Source: SAR324 cluster bacterium (lineage in GTDB: Bacteria > SAR324 > NAC60-12). Taken from it: a stretch of DNA of 64,000 bases. The DNA is taken from contig JADGAV010000001.1 of assembly GCA_015231825.1 (NCBI GenBank), positions 186,001-250,000 of the forward strand, given 5' to 3'. This document shows positions 42,831 to 52,923 of this stretch, in pieces. Every line of letters begins with the position of its first letter. The stretch's first letter is position 1. Position numbers and translations under genes: made by a program. The notes beneath the pieces are model-generated. The model had not been told where the DNA came from. It ran no database searches and saw only the letters and a list, made by a program, of their open reading frames with translations.

Positions 42831-44081
42831 ATGATCTCAAACTTTGAATTTCAGCAAATCAATTTTGAAAACATAAAAATTCTTCTGGTGGAAGACAATC
42901 CGGGAGATGCCCGCCTGATTGAGGAATTCCTCTCCGAAATTGGCAAGGTTCCTTCTCAATTGGCCCATGTGGAGTGCCTGGATGACGCCATTTCCCTATT
43001 AGACAATGAGGAATTTCAATTGATTTTACTGGACCTTAATTTACCGGACAGCCGGGGAATAGAGACGTTCACCACGATAAAAAACCAGGGTGTTGAGATT
43101 CCCATTGTTGCATTGAGCGGACTGGATGATGAAACCATCGCCCTCGAAGCAGTTCATCAGGGGGCTCAAGACTATCTTGTCAAAGGGGAAATCAATCCGC
43201 ACCTGCTGTGGCGATCTATTCAATATGCCATAGAACGGCAGAAGATCCTGAAGGATCATAAACAGATTCTGGAGGTTCTTCATGAGAGTGAAAAAGAATT
43301 AAAGAAGCACCGTGATCATCTCGAAGAGCTTGTTCTTCTCCGCACGAAAGAGTTGAAAAATACTCAGGCACAATTGGTTCAATCCGCGAAATTGGCATCT
43401 GCCGGTGAGATGGCGACAGGAATCGCCCATGAATTGAACCAACCTTTGAATATTATTCAGGTCTTTGCGGACAACCTGATGGATTCCTGGAGTAAAGGGA
43501 ACAAAAAAGATCCACGCCCCTGTCTCGAAACGATTTTGGGACAAGTGGAAAGAGCAGCAAAAATTACTAACCATTTAAGGACTTTTGGTAGAGAAACTCA
43601 AAGCAACAGCTTCAAATTAGCCGATATAAATCTGATTGTTGAAGATTCGCTGCTCCTCGTCAGCGAACTATTCCGGCTCAATGAAATCAAGCTTATCAAA
43701 GAATTTTCGGGTGTTTTACCCCGGGTAAACTGTCAACCTGTTCAAATCGAACAAATCTTGGCAAACCTGCTGAGCAATGCAAAAGATGCGATGGAAAACT
43801 CTCTTAAAAAAGAACTGACACTCCGGACCTATAAACGAGAGAAATCAGTGGTAATTGAGATTGAAGATACGGGTGCAGGGATTGCTGAAAATATTCAAAG
43901 TAAAATCTTTGACCCGTTCTTTACAACGAAGGAAGTCGGCAAAGGTTCCGGTCTGGGTCTTTCCGTATCTCATGGCATCATTGAGGAGCACGGCGGAAAA
44001 ATTGAAGTGGAAAGCGGGAATGATCCGCAAAAAGGAACTTCAAGGACAATCTTTCGAATATTGCTTCCAGGTTCATCATGA
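42831..44081 (+). CDS. Receiver + histidine kinase
   Basis: 416 residues: an N-terminal receiver (~14-135; [36 protein letters not shown]), a coiled coil (~145-185) and a kinase core. The core has EMATGIAHELNQPLNIIQVF (HisKA, ~200), NLLSNAKDAMENS (N-box), IEDTGAGI, FDPFFTTKEVGKGSGLGLSVSHGIIEEHGG. No membrane span. It acts as a relay kinase reading a phosphorylated receiver. It is closely related to the next gene's kinase domain, suggesting tandem duplication. Confidence 0.92.
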   Translation: MISNFEFQQINFENIKILLVEDNPGDARLIEEFLSEIGKVPSQLAHVECLDDAISLLDNEEFQLILLDLNLPDSRGIETFTTIKNQGVEIPIVALSGLDDETIALEAVHQGAQDYLVKGEINPHLLWRSIQYAIERQKILKDHKQILEVLHESEKELKKHRDHLEELVLLRTKELKNTQAQLVQSAKLASAGEMATGIAHELNQPLNIIQVFADNLMDSWSKGNKKDPRPCLETILGQVERAAKITNHLRTFGRETQSNSFKLADINLIVEDSLLLVSELFRLNEIKLIKEFSGVLPRVNCQPVQIEQILANLLSNAKDAMENSLKKELTLRTYKREKSVVIEIEDTGAGIAENIQSKIFDPFFTTKEVGKGSGLGLSVSHGIIEEHGGKIEVESGNDPQKGTSRTIFRILLPGSS

Positions 44082-44095
44082 GAGAGGGGACTCCA

Positions 44096-45793
44096 ATGAG
44101 AAATGTAAACAAATTGGAAAGGCTGCAAATACTGATTGTTGATGATGATCCTGCGGTTTTGAGTTTTATTTCAAAAATGCTTGCAAGCCATTACCACGTA
44201 ACCACTGCCGGGTCGGCAGAAGAAGCACTTTCCATGCTCAGATCAGGAGAGTACCAATTTCAGATCATTGTCTCAGATGATAAAATGCCGGAAATTCAGG
44301 GGCATCAGCTCGCACAAATTGCACACAAAGAAAAATTGAATATTAAATTCATATTGATCACCGGGTACAATGACATTTCGATCGTAGAAAAAGCGGTCAA
44401 TCAGGGGCACATTTTCGGTTATCTCTTGAAACCCCTAAACGCTCAGGCACTGACCAATTTGATCGCATCAGCTGTGCGATCCATTCAACTGGCCAAAAAA
44501 AACACCGAAAACGAAATCACAGAGCGGGAGCGAGTAGAAAAAGCATTGTCCGAAGCCTATAATATTATCAACCGCAGTACTTCGGTCGCTTTTCTCTGGA
44601 AAAATGAAGCCGATTGGCCCGTGGAGTTTGTCTCTGAAAATGTCAGAAAGCTGTTTGCCTATTCGGCGCAGGAATTTTCTGAGAGAAAAATTCTCTACAG
44701 TGAAGTTGTGCACAAGGACGATCTGGAAAGGGTGACAGAAGAAGTCAACGACGCCAGCAGGAGTGAAAGTTTGGAGCGGTTTGCTCATAAACCCTACCGG
44801 ATTGTCACAAAAGATGGAGAAATCAAATGGGTTGATGATAAAACATACATCCGCCGGAACTCCGAGGGAATTATTACCCACTATGAAGGCATTGTATATG
44901 ACATTACCCAGCGTATGGAAATTGAAAAAAAATTGAAAGAGACCAATGTTGAACTCTTTAAAAAAAACCTTGAGCTTCATGAAAGCCTGACGGTGCAGAA
45001 ATCGTTGAATGACAGTCTGCTCAAAACTTCAAAAAAGCTGAAAGAAACCCAGGCTCAACTGATCCAGTCGGCCAAACTCGCATCCCTGGGAGAGTTGGCC
45101 ACGGGCATTGCTCATGAACTGAATCAGCCCTTGAATATCATCAACGTCTACGCAGAAAACCTGAGCAATTCCTGGAAGAGCGGTAATTGCAAGGACCCAA
45201 GCTCTTCGTTGGAAGTGGTAACCGGTCAGGTTGAACGGGCAACTGGCATCATCAATCATCTGAGAATGTTTGGCCGGGAAACAAGGGATGAAGAATACAA
45301 AGCGGAAGATATCAATAAAATTGTTGAAGACTCCTTTGTTTTGATCAATGAACAGCTTCGTTTGAGAGACATAGAAGTGATCAGAAATCTTGGAGAAAAC
45401 TTGCCGAAAATAAATTGCAGTGCGATTCAGATTGAGCAAGTGCTGACCAACATTATCAGCAATGCAAGAGATGCTATGAAAAAAACCAAAATAAAACAGT
45501 TGTCTGTTCGTACCTTCTGTGAAGAAGAGCAGGTCAAAATAGAAATTGAAGACACTGGTACCGGCATCCCCCGGCAGGTACGAGAGAGAATATTTGATCC
45601 TTTTTTTACCACGAAGGAGGTGGGAAAAGGAACAGGCCTGGGATTATCGATTTCCCATGGAATCATTGAAAATCATCAGGGAACCCTTGAATGCGAAAGT
45701 GAGGAAGAAAGAGAGGGAATTCCAGGAAAAACACTTTTTCGCATAAGTTTTCCAATTATAGGAGACAGTCATGAGAATAATGCTGGTGGATGA
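44096..45793 (+). CDS. Receiver + PAS + histidine kinase
   Basis: 565 residues from the ATG of MRNVNKLE, with GAGAGGGG upstream. The receiver (~9-125) has LIVDDDPAVLSFI, VSDDKMPEIQG and YLLKPLN. A PAS/PAC pair follows at ~150-270 (DGEIKWVDDKTYIRRN). The kinase core has ELATGIAHELNQPLNIINVY, NIISNARDAMKKT and FDPFFTTKEVGKGTGLGLSISHGIIENHQG. Cytosolic. The kinase half is a near-duplicate of its upstream neighbour's. It overlaps the receiver-HATPase gene by 23 bp. Confidence 0.92.
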   Translation: MRNVNKLERLQILIVDDDPAVLSFISKMLASHYHVTTAGSAEEALSMLRSGEYQFQIIVSDDKMPEIQGHQLAQIAHKEKLNIKFILITGYNDISIVEKAVNQGHIFGYLLKPLNAQALTNLIASAVRSIQLAKKNTENEITERERVEKALSEAYNIINRSTSVAFLWKNEADWPVEFVSENVRKLFAYSAQEFSERKILYSEVVHKDDLERVTEEVNDASRSESLERFAHKPYRIVTKDGEIKWVDDKTYIRRNSEGIITHYEGIVYDITQRMEIEKKLKETNVELFKKNLELHESLTVQKSLNDSLLKTSKKLKETQAQLIQSAKLASLGELATGIAHELNQPLNIINVYAENLSNSWKSGNCKDPSSSLEVVTGQVERATGIINHLRMFGRETRDEEYKAEDINKIVEDSFVLINEQLRLRDIEVIRNLGENLPKINCSAIQIEQVLTNIISNARDAMKKTKIKQLSVRTFCEEEQVKIEIEDTGTGIPRQVRERIFDPFFTTKEVGKGTGLGLSISHGIIENHQGTLECESEEEREGIPGKTLFRISFPIIGDSHENNAGG

Positions 45794-46682
45794 TGAATTT
45801 CTTCTGGTGCAGGGGATTTCGGAAGGCTTGACTGACAATGGCCATCAGGTAACCCAGGCGGAAAACGGTAAGCAGGCCTATCAAATCTTTGCGGAAGCGC
45901 CTGAATCGTTTGATCTGATCATTACGGATATCAAAATGCCGGTAATGGATGGGTTGGAGCTTCTTAAAAAAGTCCACCGTCTGGACGTCGATATGCCGGT
46001 GATTATCATTACCGGTCATGGAGACCTGGAAATCTCGATTGAAGCATTGAGACTGGGGGCGCTGGATTTCATGCTCAAACCTGTAAAAATGAAACATTTG
46101 TATTTGGCAATTGCAAAACTGGAAAGGATTCGCAGGTTTCAGGAGAATTTTCTTAATGTGCTGCCTTTTGTGGATCCTGTTCGAATTTCCATTCCCAGTC
46201 AGATGATCCTCGTCGATGGAGTGACTTCCTGGATTCGAAATTATCTGCACCCCTTGTATCGGAAACATGGCATCAGTGTCAACGAAATCAGCATTGTGGT
46301 CACAGAAGCGCTCACGAATGCGATTGTTCATGGAAATTTAGAGATCCCGTCCTCTCTCAAAGAAGAATCATTGTCGGATTTTCAAGATTTAGTGTCACGG
46401 CGAGAAACGGAATTTCCTTATACCGAAAAAAAGGTGTCGCTTAGTTTCCAGATCAGTCCTGAAAAACTTGAAATGAAATTTGAAGATGAAGGGAAGGGAT
46501 TTGATTATTCAAAACTACCCAATTATGATGACTCAGCGGCCATGATGCTCAGTGGGAGAGGCCTTTTGCTGATCCATTCTTTTGTGGATCAAATGATTTG
46601 GAATGAAAAAGGAAATAGCCTGAAAATTGTAAAAAATCTGCCGAAAAAAGAACTGCATCACGCAACGAATGAGGAGATCTGA
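45771..46682 (+). CDS. Receiver + RsbW-type HATPase (partner-switching kinase)
   Basis: 303 residues: a receiver (~1-120; MLVDDEFLL, ITDIKMPVMDGLELL, ITGHGD, MLKPVK) and an RsbW/SpoIIAB-like HATPase (~150-295; VVTEALTNAIVHGNLEI, FEDEGKGFDYSKLP, LSGRGLLLIHSFVDQMIWNEKGN). The fusion would let a phospho-signal control a serine kinase or anti-sigma-like ATPase. A STAS protein, the normal target, follows immediately. A close paralogue is at 61.7 kb. AGGAGACAG precedes the ATG. Confidence 0.9.
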   Translation: MRIMLVDDEFLLVQGISEGLTDNGHQVTQAENGKQAYQIFAEAPESFDLIITDIKMPVMDGLELLKKVHRLDVDMPVIIITGHGDLEISIEALRLGALDFMLKPVKMKHLYLAIAKLERIRRFQENFLNVLPFVDPVRISIPSQMILVDGVTSWIRNYLHPLYRKHGISVNEISIVVTEALTNAIVHGNLEIPSSLKEESLSDFQDLVSRRETEFPYTEKKVSLSFQISPEKLEMKFEDEGKGFDYSKLPNYDDSAAMMLSGRGLLLIHSFVDQMIWNEKGNSLKIVKNLPKKELHHATNEEI

Positions 46683-46684
46683 CA

Positions 46685-47017
46685 ATGAGCGTAGAAATGC
46701 TTGATGAAAACCAGGTCGCTGTGATTTATCCCCCCGCCCTGGAAGATATTCATCAATGGGAGAAAGAGTTGAACAGGATTGAAAAACTGGGCTGCCGATT
46801 TTATCTGATCGATTTGTCCCTCATCGACTGGCTTCCTTCCTCCGAGTTTGGAGTGATCATGTGGACATTCAAACACCTGGAGGAAAGTGGCAGAAAACTG
46901 TACCTGCTTGTCGATTCCCCTGTTTTATTCAAAACTTTTGAGACCACCAGCCTCGATCAGATGATTCCGATTTTTTCCTCCCGTGAGGAAGTGCTTGCTA
47001 TCATTCGTCAGCAGTAA
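46685..47017 (+). CDS. STAS-domain anti-anti-sigma-like protein
   Basis: 110-residue STAS fold: VAVIYPPALEDIHQWEKEL, LIDLSLIDWLPSSEFGVIMWTFKHL, KLYLLVDSPVLFKTFETTSLDQMIPIF. The phosphorylatable serine would be in PSSEFG. It is the presumed substrate of the receiver-HATPase kinase encoded 2 bp upstream and of the SpoIIE-type phosphatases. Paralogue at 52.3 kb. Confidence 0.85.
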   Translation: MSVEMLDENQVAVIYPPALEDIHQWEKELNRIEKLGCRFYLIDLSLIDWLPSSEFGVIMWTFKHLEESGRKLYLLVDSPVLFKTFETTSLDQMIPIFSSREEVLAIIRQQ

Positions 47018-47060
47018 CAAGTCGGCAATACTTTACAGAACCTTCCATGGGAAAACATCA

Positions 47061-48296
47061 ATGGACGAGCTGTTGCAGACAGTTGAGAAGTCAGAGTTGT
47101 TTTGGGACTTTGATCTGATTTCCCCTGATGTCAAAGAAAAAGTTTTTCATGTTTTTGAAGAGAAAATGAAAGTGTTGACCGGCAATAACACGGATTGGCC
47201 TGCAGTTGAAGAAACCGCTCTCGTTTCATTTTTAAAAGAAAGAAAAATCGAACTCTATTATGAAGTCAAGGTGTCCATTCAGTTGATTCAGCATTTGTCT
47301 TCCCTTTTACCGGAAGATCAGAATTCACTTTTGAGTGAACTCCTGCAGCTCAAGAGTTCTGCCCTGAATAAAGAGGCTTTTGACAAGTTCAAGAATTTCG
47401 TGATTGAGTGCGCCAGGCAGGATGAAATCCTTCAGGAAAAACTTTTCATCGAATTTGACCGTAATCTATTGAGAGTCATCCATATTTTGGGACAAAAGAA
47501 TTTGATCAGTTCCGGTATTGAAAAACTGGAGTTACTCGATGAACTTTTTAAATCGGAAACTGAGGAAATTTACCAAATTTATAGTAAATACCGGGGAAAA
47601 TTTATTGGTTTGTTCTGTCTGACTTTTTCGTGCCCCCTGATCACCAGACCGACGCTGATCGACTATTTTATGAAAATTGTCCGAAAACCGGAACTGATTG
47701 AGTCTCATTTTGAAAAGAAGAATGACCGCCAGCTCAGAAAAACAGTCAATCGCAGTCTGAGCAGGACCGTTTTGGCAAAAAATGGGAAAAGACAAGAGAG
47801 TGCCAGTCAGGAAACAGCTCAGTCTCATCAGGCAAAAATCAAACTGCCTGATTCTCTGGAAAAAAAGAACAGGGAAGCTTCTGAAAGGCTGCAGTTTCAA
47901 ATTGATACAGAAGGATTTACAAATCGATATCTCCTGTCAAACTCCTGGATTTCCGGTATTTTGAAAGATGCAGTGCACGGGTACAAAGAGCTCTATCCCA
48001 TCACGGCAGAGATTTATGGAATATTTCTCCGCTTCGAAAAGAACAATGAGATCTTTCAGAACTTCAACGAAAAACAGCAGGATACCCTCAGGGAACTCCA
48101 CAATCGTAAAGGAGAAAAGTTCAAAAGTCTTCTGGAATTTTTTCAATTCATTGCAGAAAAAGAACCGGAACTGTTTCTCCCAGAAAATAAAGCAGAAGGG
48201 CATCAAATCAGAAACGGTCTGACGATTTTAGGACTGCAGAAGAAACCAGTGCGCGACAAAGAAGGCATTCATGTGAAGTTGGCGCGATTGACTTGA
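47061..48296 (+). CDS. Helical hypothetical protein in the signalling operon (411 aa)
   Basis: Starts at the ATG of MDELLQTVEK, just after the STAS stop; the track's start at 46983 overlaps STAS. I recognise no family. It is soluble and helical, with a basic low-complexity linker near 235-280 (KNDRQLRKTVNRSLSRTV) separating two globular parts. Encoded between STAS and the 861-residue protein with short spacing, it is probably a target or scaffold of the partner-switching set. Confidence 0.65.
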   Translation: MDELLQTVEKSELFWDFDLISPDVKEKVFHVFEEKMKVLTGNNTDWPAVEETALVSFLKERKIELYYEVKVSIQLIQHLSSLLPEDQNSLLSELLQLKSSALNKEAFDKFKNFVIECARQDEILQEKLFIEFDRNLLRVIHILGQKNLISSGIEKLELLDELFKSETEEIYQIYSKYRGKFIGLFCLTFSCPLITRPTLIDYFMKIVRKPELIESHFEKKNDRQLRKTVNRSLSRTVLAKNGKRQESASQETAQSHQAKIKLPDSLEKKNREASERLQFQIDTEGFTNRYLLSNSWISGILKDAVHGYKELYPITAEIYGIFLRFEKNNEIFQNFNEKQQDTLRELHNRKGEKFKSLLEFFQFIAEKEPELFLPENKAEGHQIRNGLTILGLQKKPVRDKEGIHVKLARLT

Positions 48297-48318
48297 TCAA
48301 CAAGATGAGAGAGAAACA

Positions 48319-50904
48319 ATGCAACCGGAACTGCCTTTAACACCCAAATTGGAAAAAGCGATTGAGGAAAGGTTTGAGTCTTCCTGGAATAGAGGAGAGG
48401 AGCATCTGGACTTCTATTTGACCTATCTGTCAGTGGAAGTCGAGGTCTTTGAACATGAAGAATCCTATTTCGGTAATCTTCTCAATGAAGGAGAGATTGC
48501 CGATCGGATTGAAAAAATCGCCGGTTCAAATTCAAAACAAATACAAAACGTTTTAAGAATGTCTGCCTATTTCTGGGCAGAAATGAATATTCAGCCTCGT
48601 CTGCTGAATGCCAGGGAAATCTCCTCCGTCAACCTGATTTTTGGTGACCTCATCTTTGTACATTTAAAGTTACCGGAGACGGTGGCCTCCTCCCAACGTT
48701 ACAAGGCGGTGCGCTCACTTTGCGGTATTTTAAGAAACTACCGCAAAAACAATCCCGATGCGATCATTGTTTCTGTCAGCGATCAGTCTGGATTTGTTTT
48801 AGCGAAGGATGATTTATCCTTGAGATGGCCTTACAATCTTAAAAAATTACCCCCTGGAAGTTTTGCCGAACTCGTCAGAAAGCAATTGGAATCTCCCAAG
48901 GTTTTTGAGAATTACTTCTTCAACCGCCATACCGGAGATAAACTGGACCGCCTGGTTTATGTCCAGGATATGCAGGACCGGGCAAACCGACTCCAGTCTC
49001 TTCAGACCGATATCAAATTGCTGATCCTGATCCATCCTGAATTGTATGATGAATACGCAGAAAAGATCCGTTACCAATTGATGCGCTATCATTTCAAGAC
49101 GGTATTGGTCAAACGGACCAACGAATTTTCCAGATTCATGCTCAAAAAATTTGATTACTTCATCTTGTTTCAATGTGATTTCCCCCTGGAAGTGACTGAT
49201 GAGGAATTCGAAGCAGTTTCAGGAAAGATTTTCAAACTGGAAAGCGATTTGAATTCACTGGAAATAGAACCCACCGATCGTTCCTATCACATCAAGAATA
49301 AACTGGAAGAACGATTTCTTAAACTTCAGGAAAACATTGCAATCACCAACGAGGATTCTCAATTAATTTTTTTACAAAATAAATACCAGGAGTATTTTCG
49401 TTTAATACAGGCGAGAAAAGAAGCCGAAGATCAGATTAAACGTTTGAACCAAAAACTCATTTCTTTTGAGAAGGGCTATTTTGCGCTGATAGAAGCATTG
49501 TTGATGGATGTGACCAAGCAGACTGCAGGGGTGAAAAATTTCGAACAGATAATGAAAAATTTCATGTATTACCTGATTGTTGATGACTTCAGTCCTTCCG
49601 TCATCGATTATTTAGTGAGCCAAAAGTTTCCCCGCTACCGGCTGAATTACTTGAACAATTTTGAACTGTTTGATCTTTTTCAATCTTTTCGGCAGGGCAT
49701 TCCAGAAACCGGCGCAAGCGCCTATCGCCGGTTTTTTCTGGAATATGAAGGGTTTACCAGATTTGATGTCATTTTGATCAATTCATGGAATCTGGATAGA
49801 GAAGGAAATTTACTGATCAAGTTCCGTTTAAGAATGCCGCGAAAAAACGATATAAAAGCAATATCAAAATTTCGTGACCGATTGCTCTACAGCAATCAGT
49901 CAAAAGGTAGTGACTCCGGTCGGTCTATTACAATTTCCGCGAAAAATATCAATGAATTCCTGGATATGGGAAACTCCGATTTGATTTCTGCCCAAGTCCT
50001 TGAAATGGCCGGGCAGGGGGCAAAAATGAAAAGGGAGGTCGAAGAAAATCTGCGCCTCAAAGATCTGTACCGCGTCATGATCAGTTCTGAAGATCTCAGA
50101 GCAATCAGCAAAATTGTCGGTCTCAAAAAAAGGCGGCTTTCTCATGCCAAACAGCTTGAGCTTCAAATTGAGACAATTCGTGCAGAAATCAAGGAGCAGG
50201 CTCCTTTAATGCGAGGAGAAGAGTATCATGAAAGCGACAAATCTGGGAAAGCAACTGAAAAGGATTTATTTGCTCCTCTCGAAGCGTACAACTTAAAAAA
50301 ACTGGAACTGCTGGCACTCGGTTGTGGAATCACTCAGTTGAAAAGCATGGAACATCTGCAATCGGGAAATTTCATTGTTGAGGAGGCAAAGCGCAGCGGA
50401 CAGTCAGCCCTGCAGATATTGAACAAAATTAAGGTTCGCATAGCCACAAAAAACAAGGAACTTCCCGAAACAGGAATCCGCAATGCATTTCCTCAGGCCA
50501 ATATTGAAAGATTGCATTACCGCGAACCTCTGCCGGAAAAAGAAGAATTTGAGTCAGGGGAATTTTTGATCTTGCTGATTGATTACGAGATATACGGCTT
50601 TGACGCCGTGGTACGTTGCCTTCAACAAAGGGTCAGTTCTTCAATGGGTCATATTCCCGTTATTCTTTTGATTTCTCCGTCCGTCAAACTGGACCGATAT
50701 CAGGAAAGCATTATCGAGACTTTGATCGGATTCAATGTAGAGGAAAGCGGAACCGTGGACATCTTTCCGATGCCTTATCGACTGGAGTCTCTGGAAAATC
50801 CGCAAAAAGTCAAATATTTCATTCATGAAGTTCTCGGAGTGAATCAGCTGCTGAAAGAAAAAAAGCCGGAGGATGGGGATAATGAAGGGGGAGAGCATGA
50901 CTGA
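48319..50904 (+). CDS. Large multidomain hypothetical protein with degenerate receiver-like C-terminus (861 aa)
   Basis: I recognise no family for most of it. A coiled coil lies near 315-395. The final ~120 residues look like a receiver fold without its acidic pocket: FLILLIDYEIYGFDAVVRCL (strand 1, start of helix), then HIPVILLISPS (strand 4-like) and DIFPMPYRLESLENPQKVKYFIHEVLG (where KP would be, MPY). It has no signal peptide. It overlaps the next gene by 8 bp, so the pair is translationally coupled. Likely a cytosolic scaffold or output of the phosphorelay. Confidence 0.68.
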   Translation: MQPELPLTPKLEKAIEERFESSWNRGEEHLDFYLTYLSVEVEVFEHEESYFGNLLNEGEIADRIEKIAGSNSKQIQNVLRMSAYFWAEMNIQPRLLNAREISSVNLIFGDLIFVHLKLPETVASSQRYKAVRSLCGILRNYRKNNPDAIIVSVSDQSGFVLAKDDLSLRWPYNLKKLPPGSFAELVRKQLESPKVFENYFFNRHTGDKLDRLVYVQDMQDRANRLQSLQTDIKLLILIHPELYDEYAEKIRYQLMRYHFKTVLVKRTNEFSRFMLKKFDYFILFQCDFPLEVTDEEFEAVSGKIFKLESDLNSLEIEPTDRSYHIKNKLEERFLKLQENIAITNEDSQLIFLQNKYQEYFRLIQARKEAEDQIKRLNQKLISFEKGYFALIEALLMDVTKQTAGVKNFEQIMKNFMYYLIVDDFSPSVIDYLVSQKFPRYRLNYLNNFELFDLFQSFRQGIPETGASAYRRFFLEYEGFTRFDVILINSWNLDREGNLLIKFRLRMPRKNDIKAISKFRDRLLYSNQSKGSDSGRSITISAKNINEFLDMGNSDLISAQVLEMAGQGAKMKREVEENLRLKDLYRVMISSEDLRAISKIVGLKKRRLSHAKQLELQIETIRAEIKEQAPLMRGEEYHESDKSGKATEKDLFAPLEAYNLKKLELLALGCGITQLKSMEHLQSGNFIVEEAKRSGQSALQILNKIKVRIATKNKELPETGIRNAFPQANIERLHYREPLPEKEEFESGEFLILLIDYEIYGFDAVVRCLQQRVSSSMGHIPVILLISPSVKLDRYQESIIETLIGFNVEESGTVDIFPMPYRLESLENPQKVKYFIHEVLGVNQLLKEKKPEDGDNEGGEHD

Positions 50905-52339
50905 GAAAAAACAGGTAAAGGATTTTTTGGCGTCTCTCGAAAATGTCATAGAATCTGAAGTCCCTCAAGAAGAAGAGCCGCAGAACAGGCAAAAGATTAA
51001 GAAAGGTTTCTATCATGAAAATATTTTCGGTCAGGGAGATACCGGTTTTCTCAGCCAGCGGAAAATACTGCCTGAAGACATCGGCAATATTCCGGGCTTG
51101 ATCCGATTGTGGACATCGGATCTTGAAAGACGACAGCAGGGAATTCAGGATTGGAAAGAAAGAGGTTTGGTGGAAAGGATGTCTTCTCTGGTTGCTTCGC
51201 GTTCCAGCGATCATCACATAATGGAAGTCACCGGGGAAGAACTGATGATTCACCATCCGTCCAAACCCGTCTATGCATTGGTCAGGATTCTCAAGAAAAA
51301 CCCGAGAGATTCCGCCTCTCGTTTGAGACTGGTATATGAAGTCAAAAAAAGCAATCGCGAACTGTCACTCAACGTTTATCGCAGTTTTGTGATGCAGGCA
51401 GCAACAGCACTCTCATTTTGCGAATTCACACCTGCCGGACTGCAAATCACCATCTGGGCTTATGGTGCCTATCTCAGCAAATTATTGCGTGTGATCCATG
51501 AAAAGCAAATGGAGCTTGAGAAAAAAATGTCTCCTTTCATATCCGGGACCAGTGCTCACAAGGAATCGCTGCAGACTTTGAGTCAGGCATTGAATGTCAA
51601 TAAGAAAATTGTACAGAACTATAAAGAATATCTGGAGCAAAATGCAGATCCCAAACAGATTATCCGAACGACATTTGTTTTGGATGACACCGCTGATTTA
51701 GGCCCCAATGCCAGAAAAAACACAGAAAATCTGTTGCTCTTTAAGGCACTGAAAGTGGTCAACATACTGAGAGCAATCCCTATTCTGCACCCAACCGCCC
51801 ACAAGGTGGCTCAGAAAATGATTCAGCACTATAAATACAATTCTCTCGCTTACCTGATGGAAGCCCGGATCTTTTCTTCGGAAATGCGGTTTGCTGTAAA
51901 ACGCTATGAATCGGGAGATTACAGCAAGGCAAATCGGGAACAGATCAAAGAGGCGTTCAAACAGGCGCATCATTTTTATGGATGGGGAACCAAGAAGCTT
52001 GGCACATTGCCGCAGAAAAAGGACATTCCAATTTTATTTGAGTACGCCAACAACATCTACCAGTTCTACCTGATCTGTCGAGACATCATCTTCTTTTTCG
52101 CAGGCAATGAGTGGTTTGCAGCATTATTGGGGAAGGCCTATCGGACGGTTTCTCTGCTGCTCACCATCGATGAACTCAGCAAGAATGAGCGGAAGGATGC
52201 TGAACAGCTTCAAAGAAAACTTTTGAACCATTTAGAATCTTTGGGTGAAGGGGAAGAAGACAAATCAACGCTTTCTTTGCAGGATAAATCGTGGGAGGGT
52301 TTGGATCAAGCACTCCAGAATAAAATCAAACCCCAATAG
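50897..52339 (+). CDS. Helical hypothetical protein in the signalling operon (480 aa)
   Basis: Starts at the ATG of MTEKKQVKD, with GGGGGAGAGC directly upstream and overlapping the previous stop. No family is recognised. An acidic N-terminal tail (ESEVPQEEEPQNRQ) is followed by mostly helical sequence. Two stretches are hydrophobic but amphipathic (YQFYLICRDIIFFFAGNEWFAALLG near 395-420), possibly membrane-associated. A second STAS gene follows immediately. Confidence 0.65.
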   Translation: MTEKKQVKDFLASLENVIESEVPQEEEPQNRQKIKKGFYHENIFGQGDTGFLSQRKILPEDIGNIPGLIRLWTSDLERRQQGIQDWKERGLVERMSSLVASRSSDHHIMEVTGEELMIHHPSKPVYALVRILKKNPRDSASRLRLVYEVKKSNRELSLNVYRSFVMQAATALSFCEFTPAGLQITIWAYGAYLSKLLRVIHEKQMELEKKMSPFISGTSAHKESLQTLSQALNVNKKIVQNYKEYLEQNADPKQIIRTTFVLDDTADLGPNARKNTENLLLFKALKVVNILRAIPILHPTAHKVAQKMIQHYKYNSLAYLMEARIFSSEMRFAVKRYESGDYSKANREQIKEAFKQAHHFYGWGTKKLGTLPQKKDIPILFEYANNIYQFYLICRDIIFFFAGNEWFAALLGKAYRTVSLLLTIDELSKNERKDAEQLQRKLLNHLESLGEGEEDKSTLSLQDKSWEGLDQALQNKIKPQ

Positions 52340-52356
52340 TAATGAAAGGAATTGCT

Positions 52357-52695
52357 GTGGATGCTGAATTAATGGAAGTGGAAAAAATTTCGGATCATGC
52401 CATCCTGATCCTGCCAAAAACGTTAGAAGATGTTAGACCCTGGATGGAGGAAATTATACAGTTAAAATCCGAAGGATATCGTAATTTTATCCTCAATTTG
52501 AGTGATAAAGACTGGTTGGCCAGCAAAGAGATTGCCACGATCATGTGGACTTTTAAAGATCTGTCTGCCTCAGGACAGAGGCTTTCCCTGATTGTTGATT
52601 CTCCAACTCTTTTAAAAACTTTTCAAACCACGATGCTGGACAAGATGGTCTCGATTGTTGAGTCTAAAGATGAAGCCCTGGCAGAGTTGGAATAA
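52357..52695 (+). CDS. STAS-domain protein (second copy)
   Basis: 112 residues from a GTG at 52357, with AAGGA 6 nt upstream; alignment with the paralogue at 46.7 kb supports this over the track's ATG at 52342. LILPKTLEDVRPWMEEI, LNLSDKDWLASKEIATIMWTFKDL and LSLIVDSPTLLKTFQTTMLDKMVSIVE match the first copy closely. The phospho-site serine region differs (ASKEIA versus PSSEFG), so the two may respond to different kinases. The 52696-52923 gap holds only the 12-bp palindrome GGTTTTAAAACC. Confidence 0.83.
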   Translation: MDAELMEVEKISDHAILILPKTLEDVRPWMEEIIQLKSEGYRNFILNLSDKDWLASKEIATIMWTFKDLSASGQRLSLIVDSPTLLKTFQTTMLDKMVSIVESKDEALAELE

Positions 52696-52923
52696 GCATC
52701 GTCTGAAAACTCGATGACCTGGTTTTAAAACCGGAGAACAGCTTGATCGCCATTGTATTTGATTGGTCTGACTTATATATTGATATTTACTTTCATTTTG
52801 CTGCACAATTCCTTTCACTGTAATATCGGATAGACGCAAAGTCTTCTTGATAAAGAAAACAGGAAATGAGGCCCTGCTGACTGGACAAGAGATCGACTAA
52901 CGCCTGGAGAGAAAAAAGTTCCT

